Positions 25,261 to 33,923 of a stretch of 64,000 bases of DNA are shown here, in pieces. The translations under genes and the position numbers were made by a program. Position 1 is the first letter of the stretch, and every line of letters starts with the position of its first letter. Source of the DNA: Pseudomonas farsensis (GTDB taxonomy: Bacteria; Pseudomonadota; Gammaproteobacteria; Pseudomonadales; Pseudomonadaceae); NCBI RefSeq assembly GCF_014268805.2, contig NZ_JABWRF020000004.1, positions 62,001-126,000 on the forward strand, written 5' to 3'. The notes below the pieces were generated by a model. The model was not told where the DNA came from and did no database searches. It was given only the letters and a program-made list of their open reading frames with translations.

Positions 25261-26592
25261 CTAGGCCGACTCTGCGTGGGCGGGCGTATCCGTCGATGGC
25301 TCATCATGCAGCGAAACCCGCGATGTCTCCGGCAACGCCAACCCGCCAACCAGTGCCAGCAGTGCAATCACCACTAGATAGAACGCAGGTGCCAGTCGGC
25401 TGCCGCTCATCTCGATCAGCCAGGTCGCCACCAGCGGTGCGGTGCCGCCGAACAAGGTGTAGGCCACGTTGTAAGTGATTGCCGAAGCGGTGTAGCGGCT
25501 GCGAGTTGGGAAGCACTCCGACAGCAACGCTGCAGTGACCACGCCGCTCATCAAGGCGCCAATGGCCAGCAGGACGACCCCCAGCAATGCCCCGCTCAGC
25601 GAGCCGGAGCTGGCTAGCCAGTAAGCCGGAAACACCGCCACCATTACCCAGATGCAGGTGACGCCGATGGCGCGCCGACGCCCGATGCGGTCGCTGAACG
25701 CGCCGGCCAGCGGGCAGCCTGCGGCGGCGAACAGCAGCGCCACCGTGGACACCAGCAGGGCCTGGGCGCGGCTCAACTGGCCGACGGTTTGCAGGTAGGT
25801 CGCAAAGTAGGTAGTGAACATGTAGAACGACAGCGCCGTCAGCGAGATGAACGCGCCGAGGTTACGGATGGTGCGGCCATGGTGGCGCAGGGTGTCGGCC
25901 AGCGGGGAATGGGCGTGTTGCTTGCCCTCGGCGATGGCTTGGCGGAACGCCGGGGTTTCCTCCATGCGCCAGCGCAGGTAGAGCCCCACCAGGCCAAGCG
26001 GGGCGGCTACAAGGAATGGCACGCGCCAGCCCCAGGTGTTCATCGCCTCGGCAGTAAGGCTGGCCTCAAGGCCGTAGGCAATCACCGCCGCGCAGGCAAA
26101 TGCCGAGAACGTCGATACCGGCACGAAGCTGCCATAGAACGCCCGTTTGTTCTGCGGGGCGTGCTCCATCAGGTAGGCGCAGGCGCCCGCATATTCGCCC
26201 CCGGCAGAAAAGCCCTGCAGGCAGCGCGCGAGGGTGAGCAGTACCGGCGCCAGTACGCCGATGCTGGCATAGGTTGGCAGCAGGCCGATCAGGGTGGTGG
26301 AGCCGGCCATCAGCAGAATGGTCAGCGACAGGATGCGCTTGCGCCCAAGGCGGTCGCCCAGGGCGCCAAACACGATGCCGCCCAACGGGCGCAGGGCGAA
26401 GGCCACAGCGAACACCGCGAAGGTTTTCAGCAGGCCGACGCTTGCGCTTTGCCCCGTGAAAAACTGGCTGGCGATCAGCGTGGCGAGGAACCCGTACACG
26501 GCAAAGTCGAACCACTCGACGAAATTACCGATGGCCGAGGCGGCGATCACCCGGCGCAGGGTGGTAGGTGATACCTCATGGGGGGTGGACAT
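25261..26592 (-). CDS. MFS transporter, metabolite:H+ symporter type
   Basis: This 443-residue twelve-helix inner-membrane symporter of the major facilitator superfamily is in the MHS branch (KgtP, ProP, ShiA relatives), which import organic acids or osmolytes with protons. Landmarks are GNFVEWFDFAVYGFLATLIA in helix 1, the loop GALGDRLGRKRIL, RCLQGFSAGGEYAGA in helix 4 and SDRIGRRRAIG in the second half. ATG 26592 has GGAG nine bases upstream; an in-frame ATG 45 bp earlier lacks a site. The gene is followed directly by the 148-bp palindrome. No catabolic gene beside it hints at the substrate. Confidence 0.9.
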   Translation of the reverse strand: MSTPHEVSPTTLRRVIAASAIGNFVEWFDFAVYGFLATLIASQFFTGQSASVGLLKTFAVFAVAFALRPLGGIVFGALGDRLGRKRILSLTILLMAGSTTLIGLLPTYASIGVLAPVLLTLARCLQGFSAGGEYAGACAYLMEHAPQNKRAFYGSFVPVSTFSAFACAAVIAYGLEASLTAEAMNTWGWRVPFLVAAPLGLVGLYLRWRMEETPAFRQAIAEGKQHAHSPLADTLRHHGRTIRNLGAFISLTALSFYMFTTYFATYLQTVGQLSRAQALLVSTVALLFAAAGCPLAGAFSDRIGRRRAIGVTCIWVMVAVFPAYWLASSGSLSGALLGVVLLAIGALMSGVVTAALLSECFPTRSRYTASAITYNVAYTLFGGTAPLVATWLIEMSGSRLAPAFYLVVIALLALVGGLALPETSRVSLHDEPSTDTPAHAESA

Positions 26593-26777
26593 GGATGTGC
26601 TCTCCGAAGGACTTGGCAGCCAGGACTGATGCGGCACACTCGGGGGCGCCGTCGTTGTTGTTCACCCAGTAGAGCGGCTGGGCGCAGGCTGCGCATTGTC
26701 GAGGGCGACATTGGCATTTGCCCGAGCGTACGAGGGCCGCTGGTCAGTCTGCGCTGGCCGGTTTCGAGCGCTTGTAA

Positions 26778-27218
26778 TCAAGTTGCAGATAGCCTTGCGC
26801 CAAACCGATCGGCGAATATCAGCGGTGCCTTGATTTCAGTCTGGCGCCGCTCATCGAGCAAGGTCTCAGGGGGCGCTGGGAATTCTGTCGCCAGGCACCG
26901 CTGTTGCACGAGCTGGAGCAATGCCGACAAGCGCGGTGCGTTTGGCCCTGTGATGTCGGTCTGGCGCATCGGCCTGGCAACGCAGGCCAGAGGCCGCCCG
27001 GTGCGGTCGAGGGTGAAGGTGAGCACCACCAGACCCCTCAACCCGACCGTGCTGACGATTTGCATGTTACGCACCAGGATGTATTGCACGTTTTCCTGAA
27101 AGCGCAGTTCAGAAACCGCTTGCGCGCTGGCCTTGGGTGATGATGCGCAGCCGGATGTCAGCAGGATGCCGAGTGTCAAGGAAGCGATTAGAACGCGTGA
27201 ACGCAGCGGGAAAGACAT
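26778..27218 (-). CDS. Lipoprotein with a TonB C-terminal-like domain
   Basis: This predicted 146-residue outer-membrane or periplasmic lipoprotein has a signal peptide with lipobox LLTSGCAS. The mature part resembles the C-terminal domain of TonB: LRGLVVLTFTLDRTGRPLAC, then a helix-rich stretch with ALLQLVQQR and the closing EFPAPPETL. It lacks the N-terminal membrane anchor and Pro-rich spacer of a true TonB, so it is not expected to energise receptors. ATG 27218 gives the best signal peptide; TTG 27230 is possible. Its upstream neighbour is a START-domain gene in the same direction, about 145 bp away. Function unknown. Confidence 0.65.
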   Translation of the reverse strand: MSFPLRSRVLIASLTLGILLTSGCASSPKASAQAVSELRFQENVQYILVRNMQIVSTVGLRGLVVLTFTLDRTGRPLACVARPMRQTDITGPNAPRLSALLQLVQQRCLATEFPAPPETLLDERRQTEIKAPLIFADRFGARLSAT

Positions 27219-27363
27219 GTCATGGCCCAAGTGGGAGTTGCCGAGTGGGCAGGATCTCCCGCTGGGACGCGATGTAACAGGTCACGGTTTCCCATACAAA
27301 CGTGGGACGTTTCCTAACGACAGAACCGCAGGACAGCGCCTGGGCCTGCAGGCATCAAGGGCC

Positions 27364-27969
27364 TCACGGCTGACGCTGCGCTACAGCCCTTAGCGTGCGC
27401 AAGGTCACCACCGGCGCATCGACCACGAAACGGTTGGCCAGCCAGCCAGGCACATCGCCAGCTGGGTCTGCTCGCAACTGGTAGGTCACTTCAGTCTCGC
27501 GCTCGCCCAAGGGCTTCATGATCCACTCGCCAGCCAGCCGCTGAACGCGGATTCGCCCCTTTTCCTCAGGGATTTTGCCGGGGTCGGCGCTCAGGTGACG
27601 CACCAGAGTGCCGTCATCCAGCCGCTCGGTAGTCACCTTGAGTACCATGTCGCGGGGCTGTGTGGGCCACGGCAGGTCGGTGGTGAGGTAAATCCAGGTC
27701 GCGTCCCCGTCGACCTCGAGCAAACGCATCTGCGCGCAGGCATATAGCCATTTGCAGGCCACCCGCAGGTTCTCTTGCAGGTCGCTAAGCGTGCGCACAC
27801 TCGCCTGCATGGTGCTGACGCCACGAAACTGTTTATACGCCGAACCCTCCACGGCGCTCAGGTACACCCGGATGCCCTCGCGGTCATAGGCCAGGTTCCA
27901 GCTGTCGGCGGCCCGCAGAGGCGGTGCCATTAACAGTACAAAGCAAGCCATCAGGTGTGGCAGGCGCAT
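27364..27969 (-). CDS. Secreted START-domain protein
   Basis: This 201-residue protein has a cleavable signal peptide (LMACFVLLMAPPLRAADSW) followed by a START-like lipid-binding fold of about 180 residues. Typical pieces are YDREGIRVYLSAVEGSAYKQ, WIYLTTDLPWPTQPRDMVL (close to the PWP-x-x-x-RD signature of these bacterial START proteins) and the C-terminal helix PVVTLRTLRAVAQ. The family is thought to bind a hydrophobic ligand; the ligand of bacterial members is mostly unknown. ATG 27969 was preferred over one 60 bp upstream because it places the signal peptide at the N-terminus. A shared hairpin separates it from allE. Confidence 0.82.
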   Translation of the reverse strand: MRLPHLMACFVLLMAPPLRAADSWNLAYDREGIRVYLSAVEGSAYKQFRGVSTMQASVRTLSDLQENLRVACKWLYACAQMRLLEVDGDATWIYLTTDLPWPTQPRDMVLKVTTERLDDGTLVRHLSADPGKIPEEKGRIRVQRLAGEWIMKPLGERETEVTYQLRADPAGDVPGWLANRFVVDAPVVTLRTLRAVAQRQP

Positions 27970-28014
27970 GGTCGTGGCCCGGTGGCAGTTAATAGCTGCA
28001 AGTATGGCCACAAA

Positions 28015-28039
28015 CACAAAGCCCGCCATGCAGGCGGGC
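28015..28039 (-). terminator. Terminator of allE
   Basis: GCCCGCC (28021-28027) and GGCGGGC (28033-28039) form a 7-bp stem with a 5-nt loop; on the minus strand it is followed by TTTGTGTTTG. It lies 22 bp after the allE stop. Confidence 0.75.
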
Positions 28040-28060
28040 TTCGTTTACATCAACCGGGGC

Positions 28061-28897
28061 TCAACGCTGAGGGTTGAGGGTCAGGTGCACATGGCGGTTG
28101 ACGTCTTTGTACAGCAGGTAGCTGAACGGGCCTGGGCCGCCGGAGTAGCAAGCCTGCGGGCAGAAGGCACGCAGCCACATGAAGTCACCGGCCTCGACCT
28201 CGACCCAATCCTGGTTCAGGCGATAAACCGCCTTGCCTTCCAGCACGTACAGGCCGTGCTCCATGACGTGGGTTTCGGCAAACGGAATCACGCCGCCTGG
28301 CTGGAAGGTCACGATATTCACATGCATGTCGTGGCGCATATCGGCCATGTCGACGAAGCGGGTGGTCTTCCAGCAACCTTCGGTGCCTGGCATCTCGATG
28401 ACGGTGGCGTTGTCGCGATGGGTGACGAACGACTCCGGCAGCGGCAGGCCTTCGACCTTCTGGTAGTGCTTGCGCAGCCAGTGGAAGGTGACATTGGCCT
28501 TGCTGTTGTTGCGCAGGCTCCAGTCGGCGCCCGGCGCCAGGAAGGCATAACCACCCGGGACCAGCGTGTGGTGCTTGCCTTCGACGGTGATGTCGATTTC
28601 GCCTTCGACGACGAACAGCACCGCTTCTGCGTTGGCGTCCATCTCTGGGCGCTCGCTGCCGCCTTCTGGGGCGACTTCAACGATGTATTGCGAGAACGTC
28701 TCGGCAAAGCCGGTCAGCGGACGGGCGATGACCCACATGCGCATCTTGTCCCAGAACGGCAGGTGGCTGGTGACGATGTCACGCATCACGCCCTTGGGGA
28801 TCACGGCATAGGCTTCGGTGAACATGGCACGGTCAGTGAGCAGCTCGGTCTGAGCTGGGTGCCCACCGTGGGGGGCGAAGTAGGATGGTTTCGACAT
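28061..28897 (-). CDS. allE: (S)-ureidoglycine aminohydrolase
   Basis: This 278-residue bicupin enzyme of purine (allantoin) degradation converts (S)-ureidoglycine to (S)-ureidoglycolate, releasing ammonia. The family opening YFAPHGGHPAQTELLTDRAM is unmistakable. The second cupin carries the Mn-site residues in PFAETHVMEHGLYVLEGKAVY, and FMWLRAFCPQACYSGG precedes the C-terminal YLLYKDVNR. ATG 28897 has only a weak purine-rich stretch ahead. Other allantoin genes (allantoinase, allantoate hydrolase, ureidoglycolate lyase) are not next to it here, although an NCS1 transporter of the right class lies at the window start. It is a single gene with its own terminator. Confidence 0.92.
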   Translation of the reverse strand: MSKPSYFAPHGGHPAQTELLTDRAMFTEAYAVIPKGVMRDIVTSHLPFWDKMRMWVIARPLTGFAETFSQYIVEVAPEGGSERPEMDANAEAVLFVVEGEIDITVEGKHHTLVPGGYAFLAPGADWSLRNNSKANVTFHWLRKHYQKVEGLPLPESFVTHRDNATVIEMPGTEGCWKTTRFVDMADMRHDMHVNIVTFQPGGVIPFAETHVMEHGLYVLEGKAVYRLNQDWVEVEAGDFMWLRAFCPQACYSGGPGPFSYLLYKDVNRHVHLTLNPQR

Positions 28898-29030
28898 GAA
28901 CGGTCTCGACTTGTTGTTCTCTCCCCATTGCCTTGGACCACACCGGCCGGTGCGTGCAGGGGATGCCCGGACAGCATAAGAGCCGTAGCGCAGCATCCAC
29001 AAATTAAATGTTGAAATACTCGGTATTCAC

Positions 29031-30395
29031 TTACTGAATGTGCACATTACGCCCCACATGGGCCTGCGGCAGTTTATCGCCCTTGCCAAACAGTTTGTGG
29101 CGCAGGCTGCCGTCGGCGTAGGCCGTCGGGTAGCGGCCTCGGTGCTGCAGCTCTGGTACCAGCAACTCGACCACCTGGGCGAGGTCGTCCGGCTGCACGG
29201 CATAGGTGAGGTTGAAGCCGTCGATGCCGGTTGCATCCAACCAATGCTCCAACTGGTCGGCAACGTCGCTGGCGCTGCCCACCAGCACCGGGCCGCGGCC
29301 GCCCAAGCCTATGAACTCGGCGGCTTCGCGCACGCTCCAGCGGCGGTTGGGGTCGGCAGCGGTGAAGGCTGCAAGGGCGGCGCGGCCGGCATCGTTCTCG
29401 ATATATTCGATTGGCGCATCGGGGTCCAGGCCTGCGAAGTCGATACCGGTCCAGCCTGAGAGCAGCGCCAGGGCTGCATCCAGATCGACATAGCGCCGAT
29501 ACTCGGCAAAGCGTGCCTCGGCTTCGCTGCGTGTGGCACCGACGATCAATAGCGCCTGGGCATAGATCAGCACCTCGTCACGCCCGCGCCCGACCGCCTC
29601 GCAGGCTTGGCGGATGCCGTCGGCATAGCGGCGCAGCACCGTTGGCGTCGGGCCGCTGATAAATACGCATTCGGCATGCCGCGCAGCGAACTGCTGGCCC
29701 CGCGCCGAGGCGCCGGCCTGGAACAATACCGGCGTGCGCTGCGGCGAAGGTTGGCACAGGTGCATGCCCGGCACCTGGAAGTGCTCGCCGTGGTGGTTGA
29801 TAGGGTGCACCCGCGACGGCTCGATATAGCGCCCGCTGTCGCGCTCCAGCAGCACGGCATCGTCGTCCCAGCTGCGCTCCCAGAGTTTGTACAGCACCTG
29901 CAGGTATTCCTCGGCCAGGTCGTAGCGCTGGTCGTGGCCCAGTTGACGCACCTGGCCCAGATTGCGCGCGGCGCTGTCCAGGTAACCGGTGACGATGTTC
30001 CAGCCCACTCGGCCGTTGCTCAGGTGATCGAGCGTGGACATGCGCCGGGCGAAGGGGTACGGGTGCTCGTAGGTCAACGAAAAGGTCACGCCAAAGCCCA
30101 GGTGTTCGGTCACCCCGGCCATGGCTGGGACCAGCAGCAGCGGGTCGTTGACCGGCACCTGAACGCCGCCGCGCAGGGCCGCGTCAGGGCCGCCTTGATA
30201 GACATCGTAGATGCCCAGCACATCGGCAATGAACAGCGCATCGAACAACCCGCGCTCTAGCAGGCGGGCAAGGTCGGCCCAGTAATCCAGGCGGTTGAAC
30301 TGTACGCTGGTGTTACGCGGGTGGCGCCACAGGCCGGGCGACTGGTGGCTGGCAGCGTTCATGCTGAAGGCGTTGAAGCGGATCGGGCGGGGCAT
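29031..30395 (-). CDS. NtaA/SnaA/DmoA-family FMN-dependent monooxygenase
   Basis: This 454-residue flavin-dependent monooxygenase of the bacterial luciferase-like superfamily, NtaA/SnaA/DszA/DmoA branch, uses FMNH2 from a separate reductase to oxidise, for example, sulfur-containing or aminopolycarboxylate compounds. The N-terminus RFNAFSMNAASHQSPGLW and the motif LSNGRVGWNIVTGYLDSAARN are diagnostic. It begins 13 bp after the sulfonate-type binding-protein gene stop, so the two form an operon. That pairing points to desulfonation or use of another organosulfur source under sulfate limitation (inference). No flavin reductase is adjacent. Confidence 0.9.
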   Translation of the reverse strand: MPRPIRFNAFSMNAASHQSPGLWRHPRNTSVQFNRLDYWADLARLLERGLFDALFIADVLGIYDVYQGGPDAALRGGVQVPVNDPLLLVPAMAGVTEHLGFGVTFSLTYEHPYPFARRMSTLDHLSNGRVGWNIVTGYLDSAARNLGQVRQLGHDQRYDLAEEYLQVLYKLWERSWDDDAVLLERDSGRYIEPSRVHPINHHGEHFQVPGMHLCQPSPQRTPVLFQAGASARGQQFAARHAECVFISGPTPTVLRRYADGIRQACEAVGRGRDEVLIYAQALLIVGATRSEAEARFAEYRRYVDLDAALALLSGWTGIDFAGLDPDAPIEYIENDAGRAALAAFTAADPNRRWSVREAAEFIGLGGRGPVLVGSASDVADQLEHWLDATGIDGFNLTYAVQPDDLAQVVELLVPELQHRGRYPTAYADGSLRHKLFGKGDKLPQAHVGRNVHIQ

Positions 30396-30408
30396 CCAGG
30401 CGTTCCTC

Positions 30409-31389
30409 TTACGGCAGCACGGCGGTGGGGTAGACCGCCTCGGCGACGTTGAGCTTGCGCGGGATCAGCCCCAGGCCCTGGAAGGTATCGGCCAGTTTCT
30501 GCTGCTCGGCGATGATTTGCGGGGTGATGGCCACGGCGTTGTAGTTGCGTCGCTCGCTGGCCACCTCCAGCACGCTGGCGTTGATGCCCAGTTGCGGCGC
30601 CAGGAGGGTTGCGACTTCGCCGGGCTTGGCGTTGGCCCATTGGCTGACCTTGCTCAGCTCGCTGAAGAAGGTCTTGAGCAAGTCGCGGTGCTGGTCGGCA
30701 AAGCTTGCGGTGGACAGGTAGAAGGTGCGGTTGTTGGACAGCCCGCTGCCGTCACGCAGGTTTTTAAGCCCCGGCTGGCTTTCTGCTGCGGCCAGGAACG
30801 GGTCCCACAGCGTCACGGCTTGCACGCTGCCAGACTGCAACGCGGCTACCGCATCGGCGGCGTTGTTGACGTAGGCGGGGGTGATGTCTTGGTAGCTGAG
30901 GCCGGCTTGTTCGAGGGCTACCGCCAACAGGTACTGGGCGTTCCAGCCACGGCCGGTGGCCACGCGCTTGCCTTTGAGGTCTTCGACCTTGTTGATGTGG
31001 TCCTGCTCGCGTACCACCAGGCCGATGCCGCGCGGGTAGGGCTGCTCGGCTGCCAGGTAGACCACAGGCTTGCCCGCGGCCTGGGCGAATACCGATGGCG
31101 CGTCGGCGGCGTGGCCCAGGTCGATGGCGCCCGTACTCAGGGCTTCGAGCAACTGCGGGCCTGCCGCGAACTCGTGCCAGCTGACTTTCACCCCTTGCGG
31201 TGCCAGCGCTTTTTCCAAGGCGCCGCTACCCTTGAGAATGTTGATGCTGTTGAACTTCTGGTAGCCGATGCGCAGGGTCTTGGCATCGTCGGCAACGGCG
31301 CTGGACCATGGAATCAGGGCACTGGCAACGCTGGCCAGCAGGCCGCCGATCAGCAGGCGGCGCAGGGGAGAGAAGGCACGGGCAGGCAC
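30409..31389 (-). CDS. Sulfonate/organosulfur ABC transporter substrate-binding protein (SsuA-like)
   Basis: This 326-residue periplasmic binding protein is of the aliphatic sulfonate/nitrate/taurine class. The signal peptide (LLIGGLLASVASALIPWSSAVADD) is followed by IGYQKFNSINILKGSG, GPQLLEALSTGAIDLGHAADAP and VTLWDPFLAA, all typical of SsuA relatives. The best start is GTG 31389, with AAAGGAG seven bases upstream; the in-frame ATG 60 bp earlier has no site and would block the signal peptide. It is first in a two-gene leftward operon with the monooxygenase. SsuB and SsuC homologues are missing, so it may borrow a transporter encoded elsewhere. Confidence 0.88.
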   Translation of the reverse strand: MPARAFSPLRRLLIGGLLASVASALIPWSSAVADDAKTLRIGYQKFNSINILKGSGALEKALAPQGVKVSWHEFAAGPQLLEALSTGAIDLGHAADAPSVFAQAAGKPVVYLAAEQPYPRGIGLVVREQDHINKVEDLKGKRVATGRGWNAQYLLAVALEQAGLSYQDITPAYVNNAADAVAALQSGSVQAVTLWDPFLAAAESQPGLKNLRDGSGLSNNRTFYLSTASFADQHRDLLKTFFSELSKVSQWANAKPGEVATLLAPQLGINASVLEVASERRNYNAVAITPQIIAEQQKLADTFQGLGLIPRKLNVAEAVYPTAVLP

Positions 31390-31593
31390 GGTGAAACTCC
31401 TTTGCGAGGTAACGGGATGTGCATGCAGCGTACGTAGCGGGCAGGGCAATGTTCAATTTGTTTATGCGTATTAGTTAGATTGTTTTGTTCTTTTTATATC
31501 CTTTTGTTTAATTAAGGCTCGCGCGTATACCCCCACGACATTTTTTTCACATCGGCTTGTTAGCATCGCCGGCATATTTTCTGGAGCCCAACA
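31390..31593. promoter_or_regulatory. AT-rich divergent promoter region between ssuA-like and propeller genes
   Basis: The stretch 31465-31560 is strikingly AT-rich for this genome (TTAATTAAGG, TTTTTATATCC), and the genes on both sides point away from it, so it must carry both promoters. An organosulfur operon in a pseudomonad is normally activated by CysB or SfnR-type regulators, but I could not pick out a site with confidence. Confidence 0.35.
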
Positions 31594-32487
31594 ATGATGC
31601 ATGTCTTGCGCACGCGCACTTTTCGCGTGGCCGTGGCCACTGCTGCCGGCCTGGTCGCCTGCGCGTTGGGTTTCTTTGCCTGGCAGTCGTTCTACCCCGT
31701 CCAGGCAAGCGACGGTTGGGGGGTGCAGGTGCTGCACGACTCGGTCGACAAGGCCGCCTCCCTGCTGCCTGAGCGCGACGGCAGCCTGCTGGTCAGCCGC
31801 GAACTGAACAGCGGGCGCGGCAGTATCTTGCGCATCACCGCAGGCGGCGACCGGGTGGTGGTGGTCGATGGCCTGTCCAAACCTGATGGCATGGTGGCCG
31901 TGGCCGGCGGCTGGGCGTTCAGCCAGGAGGTCGGCGGTGCGCCAGTCAGCGTCTCGCGCAATGGCCAGGTACGCATGTTGTTCCAGGGCAATAACGTGCA
32001 GGGCCTGTTCAATGACGGCGACTATCTATACGCCATCGAAGACCGCAAGGGCGATGGCCGGTTGCTGCGCTATGACTGGCGCACTGCGCAGCTTGACGTG
32101 CTGCGCCAAGGGCTGAGCGAAACCGAAGGCCTGACCCGCTGCATCGATGGGCGCCTGCTGTACACCGAAAAGGCCAATGGCAAGGTGCGTGCGTACAACC
32201 CCGAGGGCACCGACCCAGTGGTGGTCGATGGCCTCAACAACCCGACATTTCTGTTCTGCGACCAGCGCGGTTTGTGGATCAGCGAAGACTCCACCCACCG
32301 TGCGCGGCTGCTGCGCATTGCCGGCGATGGCTCGCGGCACACGGTCTTGAGTTTTCTCAAGGCGCCGCAGGCCATCGTTGCGGACGGTCAAGGCGGCTAT
32401 CTGGTGGCCGAAGGCGGGCGTGACCGCGTGCTGCGCCTGACACCATCGACACCGGTCGATGTGGCTACGCTGAGCCCCCGCGAGTGA
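31594..32487 (+). CDS. Membrane-anchored six-bladed beta-propeller protein (SMP-30/gluconolactonase-like)
   Basis: This 297-residue protein has an N-terminal signal-anchor (about residues 12-30, VAVATAAGLVACALGFFAW) and a periplasmic beta-propeller built from repeats such as GGDRVVVVDGLSKPDGMV, GTDPVVVDGLNNPTFLF and LKAPQAIVADGQGGYLV. This spacing is that of NHL/SMP-30/strictosidine-synthase-like propellers. Members include lactonases and lyases as well as non-enzymatic scaffolds; I see no motif that selects among these. ATG 31594 is followed at once by a second ATG; GGAG lies eight bases upstream. It is divergent from the organosulfur operon, and the next gene follows after 140 bp. Confidence 0.72.
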   Translation: MMHVLRTRTFRVAVATAAGLVACALGFFAWQSFYPVQASDGWGVQVLHDSVDKAASLLPERDGSLLVSRELNSGRGSILRITAGGDRVVVVDGLSKPDGMVAVAGGWAFSQEVGGAPVSVSRNGQVRMLFQGNNVQGLFNDGDYLYAIEDRKGDGRLLRYDWRTAQLDVLRQGLSETEGLTRCIDGRLLYTEKANGKVRAYNPEGTDPVVVDGLNNPTFLFCDQRGLWISEDSTHRARLLRIAGDGSRHTVLSFLKAPQAIVADGQGGYLVAEGGRDRVLRLTPSTPVDVATLSPRE

Positions 32488-32627
32488 TTCGGCTCGGTTA
32501 GGCACAAACATCCGAACGAATGCGTGGCTAATGGCCATTTCTGGTGCACACTGTGTGTTCGCCGGTGAACCCGGCTCACCTGTTTGCCTGCCTTTACCCA
32601 CTACCTAGCGGTAGCGCGAGGATCGCA

Positions 32628-33440
32628 ATGAGCGCACGGAGTTTGTGCCAGTGGATGGGACTGACGCTCGCCATTATCTGGCTGCCCGCAGTAGCTTCGG
32701 CGCAGCCTGCTTGCCAGCAACTGACGGCCACCGGCAACCCTGAATACCCGCCTTATCTGTGGCGGGACCCACATGACCCCCGGCACTTGATCGGCGCCAA
32801 TGCCGACCTGTTGCGCCATGCCGCCGACGAACTCGGTCTGGTGGTGGACGTGGTTTATGCCGGGCCTTGGTCACGGGCACAGGAGGAAGTGGCAAGCGGG
32901 CGCATCGACATGATGGCCGGCTATTTCCGGACCCAGGCGCGTGAACAACTGATGGACTTCATCAGCCCGCCATTCCTGTTCAATTCGAGCGTGGTGTGGG
33001 TGCGTGAGGGCGAGGCATTGCGCTACAGCGACTGGGCCGATCTGCAAGGGCTGCGCGGCGGAACATTGGTCAACAACAGCCACGGCGAGGCGTTCGATGA
33101 TTACGCCCGGCAACACTTGAACCTTGAGGCTGTGCCGACCGCCACCCAGGCGTTCGAAAAACTATTGCTCAAACGCAATGACTACGTGGTTTTCGAGCGC
33201 TACCCCGGCATGGCGCTGGCCCGCCAGTTGGGCAAGGAGAAGCTGTTGCAGGTGGTGGAACCGCCGGTATCGAGCGAAGGCATGTACCTGGCGCTGTCGC
33301 GCAAGTCGGCGTGCAACGAAGCGGCGCTGCGTGAAAAGCTCGCGGGCAAGATGCAGGAGCTGGCGAGCGGGCCGCTGCCTGAACAACTGCTGGCGCAAAA
33401 CCTTGAGCGCTGGCAGCGCCAGCATCAGGAGGGGCGTTGA
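32628..33440 (+). CDS. Periplasmic amino-acid-type (SBP family 3) binding protein
   Basis: This 270-residue family-3 solute-binding protein has a signal peptide (LTLAIIWLPAVASAQPA). The mature part begins with TATGNPEYPPYLWRDP and contains LIGANADLLRHAADELGL, GRIDMMAGYFRTQAREQLMDF and LRGGTLVNNSHGEAFDDY, the usual polar-amino-acid-binding layout. ATG 32628 has GAGGA six bases ahead. No permease or ATPase gene is adjacent. Such orphan binding proteins may serve a distant transporter or act as sensors for chemotaxis or c-di-GMP pathways; the MHYT-GGDEF-EAL gene lies about 500 bp away, but nothing proves a link. Confidence 0.85.
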   Translation: MSARSLCQWMGLTLAIIWLPAVASAQPACQQLTATGNPEYPPYLWRDPHDPRHLIGANADLLRHAADELGLVVDVVYAGPWSRAQEEVASGRIDMMAGYFRTQAREQLMDFISPPFLFNSSVVWVREGEALRYSDWADLQGLRGGTLVNNSHGEAFDDYARQHLNLEAVPTATQAFEKLLLKRNDYVVFERYPGMALARQLGKEKLLQVVEPPVSSEGMYLALSRKSACNEAALREKLAGKMQELASGPLPEQLLAQNLERWQRQHQEGR

Positions 33441-33450
33441 GCGCGCGAGC

Positions 33451-33729
33451 CTAGCTTTTGCACTTGGCCACCACCACCTGGCAGGTTTTCGGTGACCCGC
33501 CAGAGCGCCCCGCGTAGCGCATGCAGCTATCCATCGACTTGCGGCTGGCAGCGGCCAGGGTTGGGCCAAAGGCCAAGCCACCTTCGCCGCTGCTGGGCAG
33601 CGCCTTGGCGTAACAGTTCGAACCTTGGGCTGAATAGCGTGCAGATTTGCCTGAGCAGCCGGTCAATACCAGGCCGAGGGCGAGCAAGGTCAGCGGGAGC
33701 AGATAACTGCGGGCAATGTTGGTGCGCAT
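33451..33729 (-). CDS. Small lipoprotein with conserved cysteines
   Basis: This 92-residue lipoprotein has a signal peptide ending in the lipobox LVLTGCSG; the mature part has four further Cys (in NCYAKA, DSCMRYA, KTCQVV and AKCKS), likely forming two disulfides in the periplasm. ATG 33729 has AGGGGG ahead of it. It is convergent with the binding-protein gene, 10 bp apart, and divergent from the MHYT protein gene. Function unknown. Confidence 0.75.
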   Translation of the reverse strand: MRTNIARSYLLPLTLLALGLVLTGCSGKSARYSAQGSNCYAKALPSSGEGGLAFGPTLAAASRKSMDSCMRYAGRSGGSPKTCQVVVAKCKS

Positions 33730-33923
33730 GGCAGCCCCCTGGTGCGGGTGTGTAGTTCAGATTAGACGTGCGCCGCGCAGGGTACACCAATCCGATGCTG
33801 GCAAAATGTGTCGATGCGGCCAGCTGTAATCATTTTGCCAGCACTAAAACCGTGCGTTTCCCCAACGCTTGCGTACAATTGGGCGATTTTCAGGCCTTTC
33901 CTGGCCTACCCGCGGACGTGCCC

